Source: Wuchereria bancrofti (lineage: Eukaryota; Nematoda; Chromadorea; Rhabditida; Onchocercidae). Taken from it: DNA of 64,000 nucleotides. The stretch is taken from contig SSBO01000012.1 in assembly GCA_005281725.1 (NCBI GenBank), positions 1,780,194-1,844,193 on the forward strand. Direction: 5' to 3'. Below, piece by piece: positions 45,801-59,230 of this stretch. The notes beneath the pieces are model-generated. The model did not search any database and was not told the origin of the DNA. It saw nothing but the letters and a program-made list of their open reading frames with translations. The position numbers and the translations under genes were made by a program. Positions within the stretch are counted from its first letter, which is position 1, and each line of letters opens with the position of its first letter.

Positions 45801-47531
45801 ACCGCTAACCTTCAAATTTTTTCAGAGAGACGATTACCTTATCAGACGATTGTGTTTCACTATCCAAGCACACGATAAGCACTTGTAATGCAGTCTGCAC
45901 AAGTGGTTCTCTGCTGTCCGTAAAAAGTAAATAATTATAAGGTACACCGAAACCAACTGGATCATATGCGCAAACTATGTTAAGGAGAGAAGTAAAAAGC
46001 GGAAGAACGTGACGATTTTCCGCAGATGTAAACCTTGCTATCCATCTCATTCTATTTTCATCTGAAATTAAGAAAACACTCTGTCACCGTAATTTAAGTT
46101 TGACTTCAGAAATCTTAGATATGTTATTATTGTAACTGCCTCAAACTTAATAATTTCTGAAGTTGGATGCTGACAACAAATAATCCTTCTACTTCCTATA
46201 AACAGTGGAGCGAAACATTTTTCATTCAAATCTCACCAGAAACTGAGACATAAATAACTTCTGAAAAGCATGTCAACAAAAGTTTGAGAATTTCGGTCCG
46301 TCGCTGATCATGCTCTGCTACTTGTGGTGGTTTTGTCGCAAAACCAACCCCAGCCTCCCATATATATTCGCAGCTGTCAATCGCACTTAGATCATCCGAC
46401 CCTTCCTGAAAAATTAAAGCGATAACAGTAATTTCGCGACTCATGTTTGCTAATTTTGCTGTCAGGGAGTACAGATAAATGAATAAGTTTGCAAAAAAAG
46501 ATTTGTCAAAAAATTGTATCTGGCTTAAATATTAATCTTACATGACAATGAAGGGCAAACAGAATAAAAAAATCCTCCATCGATAATACATATATATATA
46601 TTTCCTTTCATTAAACATAATTTTTACGTACAAAAAAGTACCGGATGGTTTCTAAGAGATGAAACGGTGAATTCGGGACAAAAGAGTAGATCGGTGAGCG
46701 CGGATATCAATGTATATGCTAATGGTTGATGGGGAAACTGTTCATTTTCTTCTGCTGGTGGTAACGACCAAAAGAAACATTTCCAATCCGAATCTTCGAA
46801 TAAATATGGACAAACTCTTGTCAGAAGTCGTATGCAATTCAGTACCTAAAAACAGCGTTTAACCCCGTTTAACCAAAGAAAGTCTATTTGAAAATTTTTC
46901 ATATTTGGTAACGTAAACTTGGCTTGGCCGAAACCTCCACTAAGTCTCATAAAGCCAGAAAGAATATAAAAGTCTTTGGCATAATCAATTAGAATATTTA
47001 AACAATTCGAAACCTTTGCATAATAACCCATGGCTTTATTTTTTTGGTCGAATTAAACAAATAAAAGTAATTCAACACACCTTTGTCGACGATATGGCTG
47101 ATGGAGAGTTACATGCTGCTGTTATTCGATCCACAGTTTTATAACATAAAGCTGCCAGATTGCTCGGAGAATTATCACGTAATGAACGGACCTGCAAAAT
47201 ATCTTAAAAATGGGGATAATTAAATATTCACTTGGAAAAAATGGCGTCCAGTGAATGAATTAAACTGATTTCTTACACATCAATAGCAGTTGCCATATAT
47301 TTACTATAATTACTATAAAACTTTCTCCGATCTTTACTGGTCAGACCAAATAGCTTCCGAAAGTATTAAACTAACATCGTCCGCTGTGATCAGTGAAAAA
47401 ATATCCGCAGCACTGTTTATATTAGAAGCACATAACTCTTCCCAAAATGCATCTTCTTCCACTTTTGATTTCTTCGTTGTAAGTTCAACCACTGCTTTGC
47501 GAAAATTAATTTTACTCCCAGAATTACCCAT
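42821..47531 (-). CDS. hid-1: HID-1 (HID1 domain protein), dense-core vesicle/Golgi sorting factor
   Basis: Peripheral membrane protein of the trans-Golgi needed for dense-core vesicle cargo retention and neuropeptide sorting. Fourteen exons (minus): 47531-47376, 47191-47081, 46845-46642, 46405-46237, 46061-45838, 45765-45565, 45466-45376, 45279-45128, 44822-44744, 44450-44286, 44113-43940, 43700-43472, 43283-43125, 42884-42821; 725 residues, close to C. elegans HID-1. It starts MGNSGSKINFRKAV, with Gly2 fitting N-myristoylation. Conserved blocks in family order: SPSNLAALCYK, DSCEYIWEAGVGFA, ENRHVLPLFTSLLN, CAYDPVGFGVPYN, YLPSSTKKI, LLSGERNFGVRLNKPY, FTGTHADLLI, GNSNLVYTIIRKR, WKSKLPLQTVMRLLQVLVPQ, QHGTLVGLLPVPHPILIR and ending VKLFEIQKA. 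The variable linker before WKSKLP is short. Intact. Confidence 0.96.
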
Positions 47532-49662
47532 TATTCGACTAGAAGTTCTTTTGCTCAGTCTTAGAGAATTAGCAAATTAGTGAAAATTTCTGACAATATT
47601 ATGAAACAAACATTCGATGCACCTTGAAGCAAATATAGTCGATTGAAGTCTAGTTGAACATACTTATAGATAGCTTAGCACACATATTAAATGAAAAATG
47701 AATGGAAATAGTATCCTAAACGATATGCTAGTTAAATATGCTAATTCGTAACAACAAAATAAAAGGCATGCTGCAGGAAGAAATTGAACAAAACATTACA
47801 AATAATTCTTACAAATGTGTCATGATCCAATTCACAGACATCCTTACCAAACACTTCTGCATATTTCATTTCAGTATACTTTCACAGGAAATTTTCACAA
47901 AAAAATCCATTAATTAATGACGCCCATAGTGTAATCGTGCAGTATAACTCTACGAGAAAGTTATTACCATGCTTATAACGCTTAAAAATTGAACAAAGTA
48001 CACGTTAAACAACTCAGTAAATGGATGAAAATAGTTTGTGATTCGCTGTTGCATTATGACTGCTGATTTTGTTGCATTGCAAACAATGACGGACGTGGTT
48101 TACATGGGCCTCTTTTGTGATAAAGTGGAGGAGTAACATCTTCGTCCGGTTGTACATGTCGAAAGTGACGTTGTTAAGAGCAATTACAAACTGATAAAAA
48201 GAGAAAATGAAAAGGATTTCAACTTGTGGTATTTTTGCGACAGTAATTTGTCAGCATCCTATGATATCGATTGGAGAAAGGATTTCTGAATGATTAATAT
48301 TATTGATTAAGTGATAACTGAGGTATTTGTCAAAGTAAAACATTTTTACGACAGTAACTTGTTCATTTCTGGTAAGATAATTTGTTTGTATTGAGTGAGA
48401 TGGAAATAGTGTGATGGATTTAAGACTTGATTATTCATGCATATCCATCACCATATTACAATTTTTTTTTCTTGTGCTTGAAATCAGGTTGAATCATTCA
48501 ACTATACGAGCAGTGAGATTAAGCGTAAAACATTTTACTACAGTCAAATTATCGTCCAATTATTTGAAAATTATCGTCCAAGAAGAATAGTGATATTCAG
48601 ACAAATATATTCTATTCATCTTGTAACGTTAGAAAAAATTCTACTAATCTCGTAAAACGTTTGGTTTGCGTAGCCTTTATCTGAACTATTTAGTTTATTT
48701 TATTATCTGATGAAATTTTCAATGATTATTTAGTTATCTGGGCTTTGCTGGTTTATTTCTTACATTGTTTTGCTTAGATATCATATATATTCGTAGTGCT
48801 TCTCAAATCTCAAACCGGATCGGTTAGTGCGAGAAATTAAACATATATTGGATGAATAAAAATTTACATGAAATATAGTAGCTTGTTGTTTATCATAATT
48901 TAACGATCATAACAATCTCATATTATCTAATAAAGATAGCAATTCTGAAGAATGCAGCAAACAAATGACTGAATAAGTGAGTTTTCCTTCCCATCATTTC
49001 CGTTAATTATCGATTAAGATTTTAAGTATTATAATTCATTTGAGTTTCGTATGCTACTTTATTGCTACTTCAAAATTACTTTTCTTTCCAATATTTAATG
49101 TTTCAACTTCCATCAATCCATCGAAACATTTCAAACACTAAGTTTAATTCATCTATCTTTTTTCTTCCCAGCTTTAACTGCCACTTACTGTAAAATTTCA
49201 AATTAAATGCATAAACTTTGGTGAGCTGTTTGTCATGTTGATGTGATGATGAATAATTCTATAAATAAGTATCCGAATACTTAATGAGCCGGTAAAATTC
49301 ACAGAATTGGAAAACCAATTTTGTAAGCCTCGAACTTAGTTCTTTAAGTAGTACCTTGAAGAATAACGAACTTCTGTGAACAAAAAAAAAGATCTAAAAG
49401 ATGCGAAGAAGAGGTGAGATCGGGACAACAGTGATTTGTTAGATTGAATTTTACTGTTTAACAATAACGTTGACATACGTCTTATTTTTTCTAAACAATT
49501 GCTATTGCTTAAAAATTTCCGATTTTGCTTCCATAGGTGTTTACTTTTTTTTTGCTACAGTTTCTTAATTACTGAGAGAATTGAAAGAAGTAAAATTTAT
49601 TACAACAAAATGTAAACAACTGTGACAAAGTAGTAATAAGCACGATTCACTTTTTAAGTTTA
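47532..49662. other. Intergenic region upstream of hid-1
   Basis: About 2.1 kb between the hid-1 start and the stop of the lustrin-repeat gene, both minus strand. It should contain the hid-1 promoter. No coding exon or repeat is recognised. Confidence 0.55.
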
Positions 49663-52600
49663 TCAATGGGGAATAATTTCGTCTTGATCAGATTGAGATT
49701 CAGTTGGTGCTGCAAATATACATTTTAATGTATGAGGTCATTTGATTAACTATATGTTTAGCGTAAGACAGTTACACTGCAGTCTTCTTACGTTCATGAT
49801 TCATTTAAAAGTATTGCAAGCGAACAAATGAGCTTTCAACCCTGAGTCTGGTAATCTGCATATTTTATTTTCCATATAAGAATTATTCTCTCGACATTAG
49901 CAACGTCTGGCTTAATAATGCAGATATACCTTTTTTTTCCTTTTTTTCTAAGAAAAAAGATTTTACTTTAGTATAAGTGATTTCCTTGAAAAAAATGTTG
50001 AAATAAAGAAAAACGAGCAAAATAGAGTAAAACGAGTCTGTCCTAAATTTTCTTCTTTAATAAAAAATTCTTTCAAATTTAAAAATATGTAAAACTCACT
50101 GTAACTTCTGTAGAATTCATCACTATAAGGCCATCCACGTCTAATATGTTCGAGAAGGTATTCTCGTGCCAAAGCTCGTAGATCATTATTATTTGGTGCA
50201 CGACGAATTTTTGATGAAAATGCTTGTGAAACAGCATATCCTCCAGCATTGTGTGGTTTGTATCGAACTGTTTCAATTTCATCTTCCTGAGGTTTTCTGG
50301 ATAATAATGACAAGCTCTGATACTAAATTTTTTTTCTACGAAAATATCAAAGGAACTGAGTTTTTATTCATTTATATGAGATGGAATTTGTTGTTAATTT
50401 TGTTGAAGACAATAATATTTCTCCTTTTAAATGATATTTTCACCTCATCTGTCGATGATTTCTGTGATGTTTAACAATATTGTATCATCCATCCTTACGG
50501 CATTTTTTTCATAAAGTAACTTCTAACGTTGCCATTTCACTAATTAAGATTAATTAGATTTGTTATGTAGAGAAAAAGAAAATCCACTGATTCACTTCAA
50601 ATGTAACTCACATTTGGTTTTTCGAACAACTGAGGTTCTGATGTTCTCGAAGTGATTAGTGCTGGCGTTATTGTAGTGGTTATGATTGTAGTTGAGGCAA
50701 TGGTAAACGTTTGCAATGTTTTCGCTTGATTCGATGCAACTGATTGCTAAAAATTCTTGTACCGGTTATCAATTTGCCTTTCTCCTGAATGACTGATTAA
50801 TCCATGCATAATTGACGATATTACCTCAGAATTACTTTGTTTAGCCTATAAAAGTTTCGCTGCAAATATATGAATGAATGAATTTGCAAATTTCGTTTAA
50901 AATATTTTAAAGCATATTTGGAGTATTCAATTATTCACATTTTGCCGAGGTGAGAATCAGGCTTGCAAAATGAATTCTATGATGTCTGAATTGGTATCAT
51001 TTATGACTGTTAATGTGTGAATGAAAAAATTTTTAGACGAAAAAACAAAAAGATGTATCCTTGAATTACATTTGTCTGAAATTCAAGGATATATTTGTTG
51101 ATAATTTGAATAATGTAACCACCTCAGAAGTGGTTCTGTCAAGGACTGGTTGTCTAGCGACATTTGATACATCAAATTCTAACTGATTATCATTCTGTAA
51201 TAATTCATTTTGATGCAGTTGGCGTTGAGCGGTCGTCAATGGTGTATATTTCAGGACACTCCATCCAATACTTCCTTCTTTTTGAGGCTTATTTCTTTGT
51301 GAAATTTTCGTAATCAATGCATCCTCATCAATATTTCTCCCTTCGCTTTCACAGCATATCGGTGTATTCAGCGATTTGTAGCAAAAACGTCCTGACTGAA
51401 GCAAAGTTATGAAAATTGAAAACAGAATAAAAAATATTTTCCCGCGTAAGTTAATCCAAATTGTTATACACTATAAGTAAAGAATACAGTATTATTCTTA
51501 TACGCTATAAAGAATACAGTATTGTTACATTTTGTTAATAGTTTTTAATGTAAATGAAAGGCTAACTTTGAACATATGAACATATTAATGGATTTCTTAC
51601 CATATTTTAGACTAATTGTTTTAATTTGTGCTGTAGTGCTTTGCATGTCACAATTATACCTATCGAATTGTATTGAGTGTGAGAAAGATTATATGGAGTT
51701 GCATCAGATACTTATTAATTCTTATCAGTTTTTTAAAATCTCAAATATCACGAAGGCATTACTTGATAAACGCAGTCTTCTTCAGTACATGGTACGGGAT
51801 CTCCGTTGCCATCAAGTATAGTAAAAGCAGGCTCTGGACATTCTAAATTTGGTGCATTAAAAAGTTCATTATTAAATGCAATTGGCTGAATTGTCTCATC
51901 CGGAGAATTTATTTCCTTCGGTGAAATAGCGCCATGAGATGCTTCGATGATGGATGATAACCCCTCACAACATATAGAATGTTTCCCGACGTTAAGACAT
52001 TGCATGGAACTCTAGAAAATATTTTTCATTTTACTCGTACAGAAATTGCATCCGAAAAGAAATTTTAAGAAGGAATTGGGAAATTCAGGAAATGAAGAAT
52101 CCCCGCGGAGAAATAAAAAAGACTTTAAAGCGAATAATCTGTGCTTAACTCAAATCTCTCATGCTATTTGTCACTATGAATCACCTGTGGGCAGGCATGA
52201 AGACCGGGAGTGCAAATGAGAGGTAAGCCAGCATCTGTGAGTATTGTAACACTAGGTGAGGGGCATTCAAGAGTGGAATCCAAATTAATTCCTTCCTCTG
52301 TTGGACAACATTGATAATTTGTTCCGGAAAAATAACAGGAATATCCAGATCCACATAATTCTTCGTGCCCTGAAATATTGCATGATTTTTCAAATAGAAA
52401 AACTAGGGATATAGGAATTTTGAGTAATTCAGTCAAAAGTTTCAAATGGATTAAGCACAGGAAAAAAATACATTGGAGTTCGAAAAGTGGCTAAAATAAT
52501 TAACTCCCAATGGATATAGATGGAATTAAGTTAAATGAAAACATAATAAAAGTGAACCTGGCAGACATTGTTTTACGATACCATTATCGTCCATTTCAGG

Positions 52601-55600
52601 CAGCTGGGAATTCGGACAGTACAATTTGGCATATTCTGTAGTTAGTACGATTTCAATGTCACTGTCATTGAAATGAGATTGGAATGTAAGCTTCAGTTGT
52701 ATTATTTTTTTTTAATTCAAAAAAAGATTAAAATAACACAGAAGTTTACTTTATGTGGTTAAAGCTTTGTAAGAATTTTACTTGAAGTTTTGGATTTTGT
52801 TGATAAATATGCCAAATTTAGTAATGAAATTCAATTCTATGACCCATAGTTCCAAATTTATGAGCCATTTTATTATAATTTTTCTTTTTTTCTTTTTGAC
52901 ACAATTTTGAATGCTCCGAAATTGGATACATCTCGAATATCCATTACGGTTATTTTCCTTTTTGTGATGAAGAAATCAGTAGGATCATTGGAAGATAATG
53001 TTATGAACTAAAAATTGTTCTCTTTATTTAGGAAGAAATAATGGTGTGTCACAAAATGGAAATTGTGACAATATTAAGAAGGATCTTTATTACTTCAAAG
53101 CAAAAAAAAAAAAAGAAAGAAAGGAAAGGAGACAATTAATAGCTTCGAAACGTTTGCTTTGAAGTTATTGTACTAAATTAAAAGAATGAAAATAATTATT
53201 GTACTGAATAATCTTATTTAATTTGAATATTATCTTTAAAAAGTGACAGAAACATTCAAACATCAGCTTCTTATCTCAAAATTGGCAATCAGATGTAAAA
53301 TTTGATTTGCTAAAATTGATAACAATGAAATTATTGTACTGAATAATCTTATTTAATTTGAATATTATGTTTTAAAAGTGACAGAAACGAAGAAAGAAAT
53401 ACCTTTGGAATATGTCAAGCATATAATAATGCTGAGTAAAATAAGTCTATTGATTAGCTGCCGGTGCATAACCGACGAGGCAAGACAAAACAGGCATTAA
53501 TCAACTACAATTTTCGATCAACCTAAAATCTAAAATCATTTAGGTCACAAACAATGGCCCACTTTTTCAAAACCACTCATGAACAAAGATGGATTGTATC
53601 AGATATATTCCTCTTTTTGTTCTTCTCCGCCATCCTTTTGATTTCTATCCACATATATTCCATTTTGTCGTAATTCCTTTATTCATAACATCTCCCTCAT
53701 CCGCAAGAAAATAATCAGCACTGGAACTTAATTCATTTTGCATTCCATGAATTTTAAGGTTTTAAATTCATTCATCCTCATTGTGGTTTCTTTTTTGCGA
53801 ATTGAATACTTTTGTTATCGTGATACCTTTCTAGAAACAGATGCAAAAATCCTCAGATGATTCCCAAAATAGATGGGATAATATTACCACCCAAATAACA
53901 TCTGAAATCTCTAGGTATCATCCAAAATGTGTAAGTACTACCCAAACTAATAATGCATCAATGAAAACTCTGTACACATGGATTTATTGGCACATTACAC
54001 CATAAGTAGAATAGATAAAACATAGCACTTCAAGATGCCTAATTTTGAGAAAAATTAGATATGTATAACAGTCGTGAATTTTCATATCTTCTATATACAA
54101 ACAGTTATTTTGAATTTAATTACGACATCTTCAAATATGAATTTTTCAGGTAATCTGACTAAAATTCAAATTTTATACCTAAATATTGAATTTACTAATT
54201 TACTGTTATCTTAAAGAAATTTTTTTTATTACCATTTTTAACTAAACAATAATATTTCTAATTTAAGTATGCCTATTACAATTTATAACTACTGTTCTAA
54301 TTACAGCTTCTTTTATTTATTTCATTTTGAAATTTATACGACAAAATTCCCTAATATTAGCAATTAATATGCAAACAAATAATTAGGAAATATAAATTAA
54401 GAATAGTTTTTATAAATTTTTGCAAAATCATAACTTTTCTTTTTACGTATAAAAGTAATGGTCTAATAAAAAAACATATAGGAATCAATTCATTGATAGA
54501 AATTGCTGATATATGGTTGAATCCATTTGAACTGTCAAAGAAATAAATTGTACAAACCCGAAAATTGTTTGTTGTCAGCAAATTTTCAATATGCAATACT
54601 ATATGCAAACATGTACAAATTCAGGTTTTCTAATCTTTGAAAAAATTTGAAACAGTTACTCAAATGAATTCATGAAATTAGCTATACATTAATTTATTAT
54701 GAAATTAGTTGTGTAATAATTTATTAAACCACTGTGTAATCACATTAATACAAATATCAAAAATGAGGAATTATCTAAATTAAAATTAAATGCAGTTATT
54801 ATGGAAATGAAATTATATTTCACGCAATACAGAAGGAAGCAATTCATGCAAAAGTAATATATTTATAAGAATATAAACACCAAAATAAACAAAAAGTCAT
54901 TACAAGTTAAAATCCGCAAGCATGCCATTGCCTAGAACTTATCTTCTGATCTCTAAATCGTTTTGGGAACCTTATTTAAAGTAGCAATTTAATGAAGAAT
55001 AATGAAACAAAAATCTGGAATATTGTAAATCTGATGCTATTTTTTTAGGTCCTTATGTATCGACTGTTTCCGAACTAAATTTCAAGTTCTCGAAATCTCA
55101 AAAAATTTCAAATTTCCAAAGAAATTGTGACCAAAAAGCGGGGGAATTCTTGAACTGTCCTACCGAACCATTTCATTCACTATTTTAAATATGCAAGTAA
55201 AGAAGAGAAAAAATCAAAAAGCATACCCGAGATTGAAAAGTTGGCGATGTGTTCGACGGGCTAAGAATTTCGCCATAATGAGATGATGCACGCAAATCTT
55301 CACTGAATTCATTCAAACAGCAGGTTAACCCGCAGCAGTACTGAACATATCGCTGACATCTAAATCAATCCAAGTTTTAGTTTCAAGATTTTCGAAGAAT
55401 AGACCAAAATCTCGTGTAGTGAATTAATTACTTATTGTATATAAATTGTATATAAATTCTTACTGATAAACAATATCATATAGGGGTGAACCATCTACGT
55501 ATTCCAAATTTTTTCGTTCATTTGAATCCATGCGATATAAACAGGTGTCTCGTGTTGTTAATTAGTTAAAGTTATCCTAAATCAAAGTGTTGCAAAATGA

Positions 55601-56091
55601 ATAACTATTTTTACATATAAAAGAAATTTTGAAAATACGGAATTTCCTGAAGAATTATTACAAGCGATCAAACGTAGTTTATTTGAGAGAAGAAAACTGA
55701 AAAATTAATATTCTAAGAAAAAAATTTTTGGATGCAACAAAAGTTTTTGCCAAAATTTTCACAAAATTATATGAACATAATCCAGTCGAAACCATTTACA
55801 TAATTTACAGTAGTAAATTTATATAAATTGAAATTTAATAAATTTTAAATTATTGCAGTTTTTTGTGATTTTTTTTCGTTAACGTGACTTTTTTTAAAAC
55901 TTAACGAATTTAATTGAAATCTATACAACCATCTTTTTAATTAATTACGTCTTGCTCGTTTCTTGGTTTGCATAAAAAAGTTGCAATTCAAATAGAACAA
56001 TGCAAATTATGTTCACTTTAAGTGATAATACGTACTTGGTCAAACTGCATGCAGTCAGTGGGAGAAGGAAGTAACAATAAGCAGTATGCAT
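49663..56091 (-). CDS. Secreted cysteine-rich protein with three lustrin-type repeats (nematode)
   Basis: Putative extracellular or cuticle-associated protein. Exons (minus) with consistent phase: 52661-52558, 52369-52185, 52011-51763, 51395-51123, 50845-50825 (21 nt), 50746-50612, 50322-50100, 49709-49663. A first exon at 56091-56036 (MHTAYCYFLLPLTACSLTK, signal-peptide-like) joins in phase and would give 430 residues, but it lies 3.4 kb away and is unproven. Three repeats of the lustrin cysteine pattern are seen: CPNSQLPEMDDNG...CGSGYSCYFSG..YQCC; CPSPSVTILTDAGLPLIC...CPQ...CLNVGKHSICC; CPEPAFTILDGNGDPVPC...C...RFCYKSLNTPICC. After the repeats come a Thr/Ile/Ser-rich segment and a polar tail (TVRYKPHNAGGY; REYLLEHIRRGWPYS). 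Function unknown. The domain recognition is by pattern from memory; the exons from 52661 to 49663 are much better supported than the first. Confidence 0.72.
50825..50845 (-). other. 21-nt in-frame micro-exon (AKQSNSE) of the lustrin-repeat gene
   Basis: Flanked by acceptor CTTTTATAG and donor GAG|gtaata; phase 0 on both sides and in frame with its neighbours. It could be alternatively used. Confidence 0.6.
53196..53388. repeat. Direct repeat, two 58-bp copies
   Basis: Copies at 53196-53253 and 53331-53388, both running from ttattgtactgaataatc to aagtgacagaaac, differing at only a few positions in the middle. Start-to-start spacing is 135 bp, so it looks like a local tandem duplication with diverged remainder. 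It lies in the long putative intron of the lustrin-repeat gene. Confidence 0.9.
55227..55531 (-). CDS. Partial cysteine-rich (CX-module-like) exon pair
   Basis: Two joined exons (minus): about 55531-55464 and 55359-55227, in continuous phase. They read YVDGSPLYDIVYQCQRYVQY followed by CCGLTCC, with an upstream in-frame DTCLYRM. The CCGxxCC ending after a spaced Cys resembles the nematode CX extracellular module (recognised from memory, not searched). The segment lies inside the putative first intron of the lustrin-repeat gene on the same strand, but its exit phase (0) does not fit the next lustrin exon (entry phase 2). It may be part of another isoform, a separate gene with undetected ends, or a decaying copy. 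ATG at 55531 may be internal. Confidence 0.45.
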
Positions 56092-58679
56092 TGCTGATCG
56101 ACAACTGTTTATATATATTTGTATATTCGAAACTATTTTTCATGTATCATTATTTGTTTAATCGATTTATTCATGTTGTAGACAACAACAGTTACTAACG
56201 CTATTTGTTATAACCTATCAAGACATGCAACTGCATTCTGACCAATTTCATTAGATTGTTAATAATGGTTCAATTATTGTGATTAAAGTGTTGTTTTTAC
56301 CATCTCACTGATGACTTAAACAATAAGTTATCACTATTCGAATTTAAATTGAAGCATTTTTAGTGTAATTTATGTATACGAATTAAAAATTACAGTTCAT
56401 CAAATCAGTTAGTAAAAGCACGTAATTTAATAAAAAATACATAGGTGCGGTATTTTTACAAAAACAAAACCACTTTAAATTACCACTTAAAGTTATATAT
56501 GAATTAGAATCGAAGTGTCACGAAAACTAGGCACAGATTCATTAATTAAAAGAATGACAAAAAAGCACAAATACTATTTGATTCACTATCTACTTTTTAG
56601 AAAAAAGTGCTACTATTAATGCAAAGCTGGAAGGTAAACAATAATTATCAGTGCAAATGACAGTACTCGTTGGGATATAAAATCTTTGCAGTATAATAAT
56701 ATGCACTTCATAAATTCTTACAACATTCGAATGATTTTACAGTATAAAAAACAGAATATTCCAACACATATCACTGTTCATATTTCAATTTCTTTCAGTA
56801 TATTTTCTTGAAGCACTTATTGTTAGGCGTAATACATAGTATCCTCATGCTGAATCCGTTTGAGTTATTGATCATTGATTTGATCTCAAAAGATCGCCGT
56901 TAATTTGTTTTAATCGGTTTGTATTTTAAGGATTTCTGTCATAAAAAACATATTATGGAGTAAATTTTACTACTGTCATCACAAGCGATGTTTATTTGCA
57001 GAACATTTCTTGAAGTGGAAGAAAGCAGACGTTGCGGTAGTGCAATGTGGATCAATCACATAAAATCAAACATGAAAGAGGTTTATGGATGAAAAATGCT
57101 CAAAAATTCATTCAATGCGCAAAAATCTAATACGCTTGTTTTCTCTTAGAGTACAGTAATCGATTCATCTTACATACTGATGTAGATCAGATATTTATTC
57201 AAAATTGCTTCATAGATCATAAGATTATGCGAAGTTGTTCAAATTTTACATTCCTAACATATAAAATGCACACGTCCGAGCAACGCAATTCGATTATCAA
57301 CAAATATTCAGTTCTTCATTTGGAACTGAAACTAATCGATCTTCAAACGTTTTGCAGCTCTAATTTGGAAAATGTAAGCATTCTGGTAGGAGGAATGATT
57401 GTGAGAAATAATTTGGAAGAGGAGACTTGGTTAAACAAGAAAATGCTGGTTTTAAATTACAGTTTGCGGGACTTTCTTAGCAAATCTTTTTCATTAGTAT
57501 TCTTATAACTGGATTCAAAATTTGGTTTGTGCCGTTGTTTGTGATTATTGCCAGCACATTTTCAAATTTTCAATGACTTATAACAGCAAAATAGGCACAA
57601 GATAATAAACACTATATTTGCTTTCACTCAGTAAATTTATGCTATATAGTACGATAATGGAATTGGTCATGTGAAATTTCATGACGACTGAGACCGATCT
57701 GTGTGTGTGTGTGTGTTCATGTCAGACCAGCGTCACCTTTGTCACTGCTTTCTCATCCTTTCATTCCTCGGTACTTTCTTGCATCCCGCTTAAGCTAGAT
57801 AATGGGTGACATCAACGTTGTTATAGACCTATGGATTATTAAAATGCACATACCTTAGGATTTGTCATGTATTTATGTGATGTCTTACCCAATACTTTTA
57901 CAGTAATGCTGTTTCAGAACGATCAGGGGACCCGCAGTACAGAATTCCTATCATAAGAAAACAAAAAGACCTGGTCAAGAGTTGCGAAATGATGAGAAAA
58001 CTATATATTTTGAAATAATTCAGACTTTTCTAAAGTAAAGTGCTTTGCCATAATCTCCGTTACTTCTGCTTCAGGCTTCAGGTCACAATTCTCTTCGGAA
58101 AATTTCCGCTAAAACTGTAGAAATGAATTTTTAAACTCAATTTTTTAAGAAAATTGTGATGACGGCACCTTGCATCATAAAGGATGATTTTTGACTCACT
58201 CTGATGCTCTTATAAAAAATGCACCTCCATAAATTCCGAAGTCCAGAATTATTGAATTTTTATATCACAGACTACCATTTCAATGTTAGGAAATATCTTC
58301 TGATCTATGACATTTTCCTGACCGTCAGAATATTTGTACGAGTGCTGATAAAAATTCTAAATAAATTTTATACTTTATACTCAACAAGTAACATTAACTG
58401 TCATAAAAGTAAAAAGAAATACAGTTTAAAATAAGCAAAACAACAATGAAAAAGGTCATACGAGCAGCAATTTCGGTTCACATTTTCGGCAATATTTCAG
58501 AGACGGTGTAGTGCTGTCTGATGACACTGCTGAAAAAAAAAAAAAATGCAACTGCAGTTTTGATCATGCAGGAGTGGACTAGTCGAAGACCAAATGTGTA
58601 AACAAATGAATTTAAATACCAAAAAGGTGCTTTCAGTCATTTAAAATGAAACTTTATATATCAAATGTAAAGTCTTACC
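56092..58679. other. Gene-poor region
   Basis: About 2.6 kb of AT-rich sequence with a (GT)8 run at 57701-57716. An ATG-initiated 93-codon frame at 57227-57508 (+) has no recognised domain. No convincing exon. Confidence 0.5.
57701..57716. repeat. (GT)8 microsatellite
   Basis: Uninterrupted gt dinucleotides, eight units. Confidence 0.9.
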
Positions 58680-58859
58680 GCCTTTGTCAGTCGCTTCTCG
58701 CTGGTCGTCAATCCTTCCTCATCCAACCTTTCTTCTACCTTCCTTTTCCAGTTCGTTCTATACCTTTTTTAAAATTTTTCTTGGGATTTCTTTTTCAAAA
58801 TCCCTCTTCTCAAACTTTTTTAATGATTTATTTCCTCGCCCAATTTTCTCTTTTTATAA

Positions 58860-59230
58860 TTTGTTTTTAATTTTTTCTTTTTTTAATCTTTTCTTCTAGT
58901 TCTTTCTTTCTTTTTTAATTTTTTTTTTTTGACTTTTTTCAAACTTTCTTTTTAACTTTTTTTTTCATAACTTTTTTTAAACTTTTTTTAATTTTTTCTT
59001 TTTTTAATTTTTTCTTTTTTTAATTTTTTTTTTTTAATTTTTTCTTTTTTTAATTTTTTCTTTTTCTAATTTTTTCTTTTTTCAATTTTTTCTTTCTTTA
59101 ATTTTTTCTTTTTTTAATTCCTTACTTTTTTAATTTTTTCTTTTTTCAATCTTTTCTTTTTTTAATTTTTTCTTTTTCTTTTAATTTCTTTTCTTTTTTA
59201 TTTTTATTTTTTTTTACTTTCATTTTTTTT
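58860..59230. repeat. Polypyrimidine tandem array, ~16-bp unit
   Basis: Nearly pure T/C strand built from diverged copies of aattttttctttttt, spaced about 16 bases, for roughly 370 bases; a less regular T/C-rich lead-in begins near 58700. The complementary strand is A/G-rich. It sits at the left border of the repeat cluster at 59.5-60.5 kb. Confidence 0.9.

Noticed and set aside
51576..51821. 81-codon + strand frame with a signal-peptide-like start
   Set aside because: It lies in an intron of the lustrin gene and runs antisense into its 52011-51763 exon; no domain, probably chance.
57227..57508. 93-codon ATG frame
   Set aside because: No recognisable motif, no splice partners, in a gene-free AT-rich area.
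58860..59230. Possible CRISPR-like or satellite array
   Set aside because: Units are contiguous T/C low-complexity without spacers, and the genome is animal; it is a simple tandem array.
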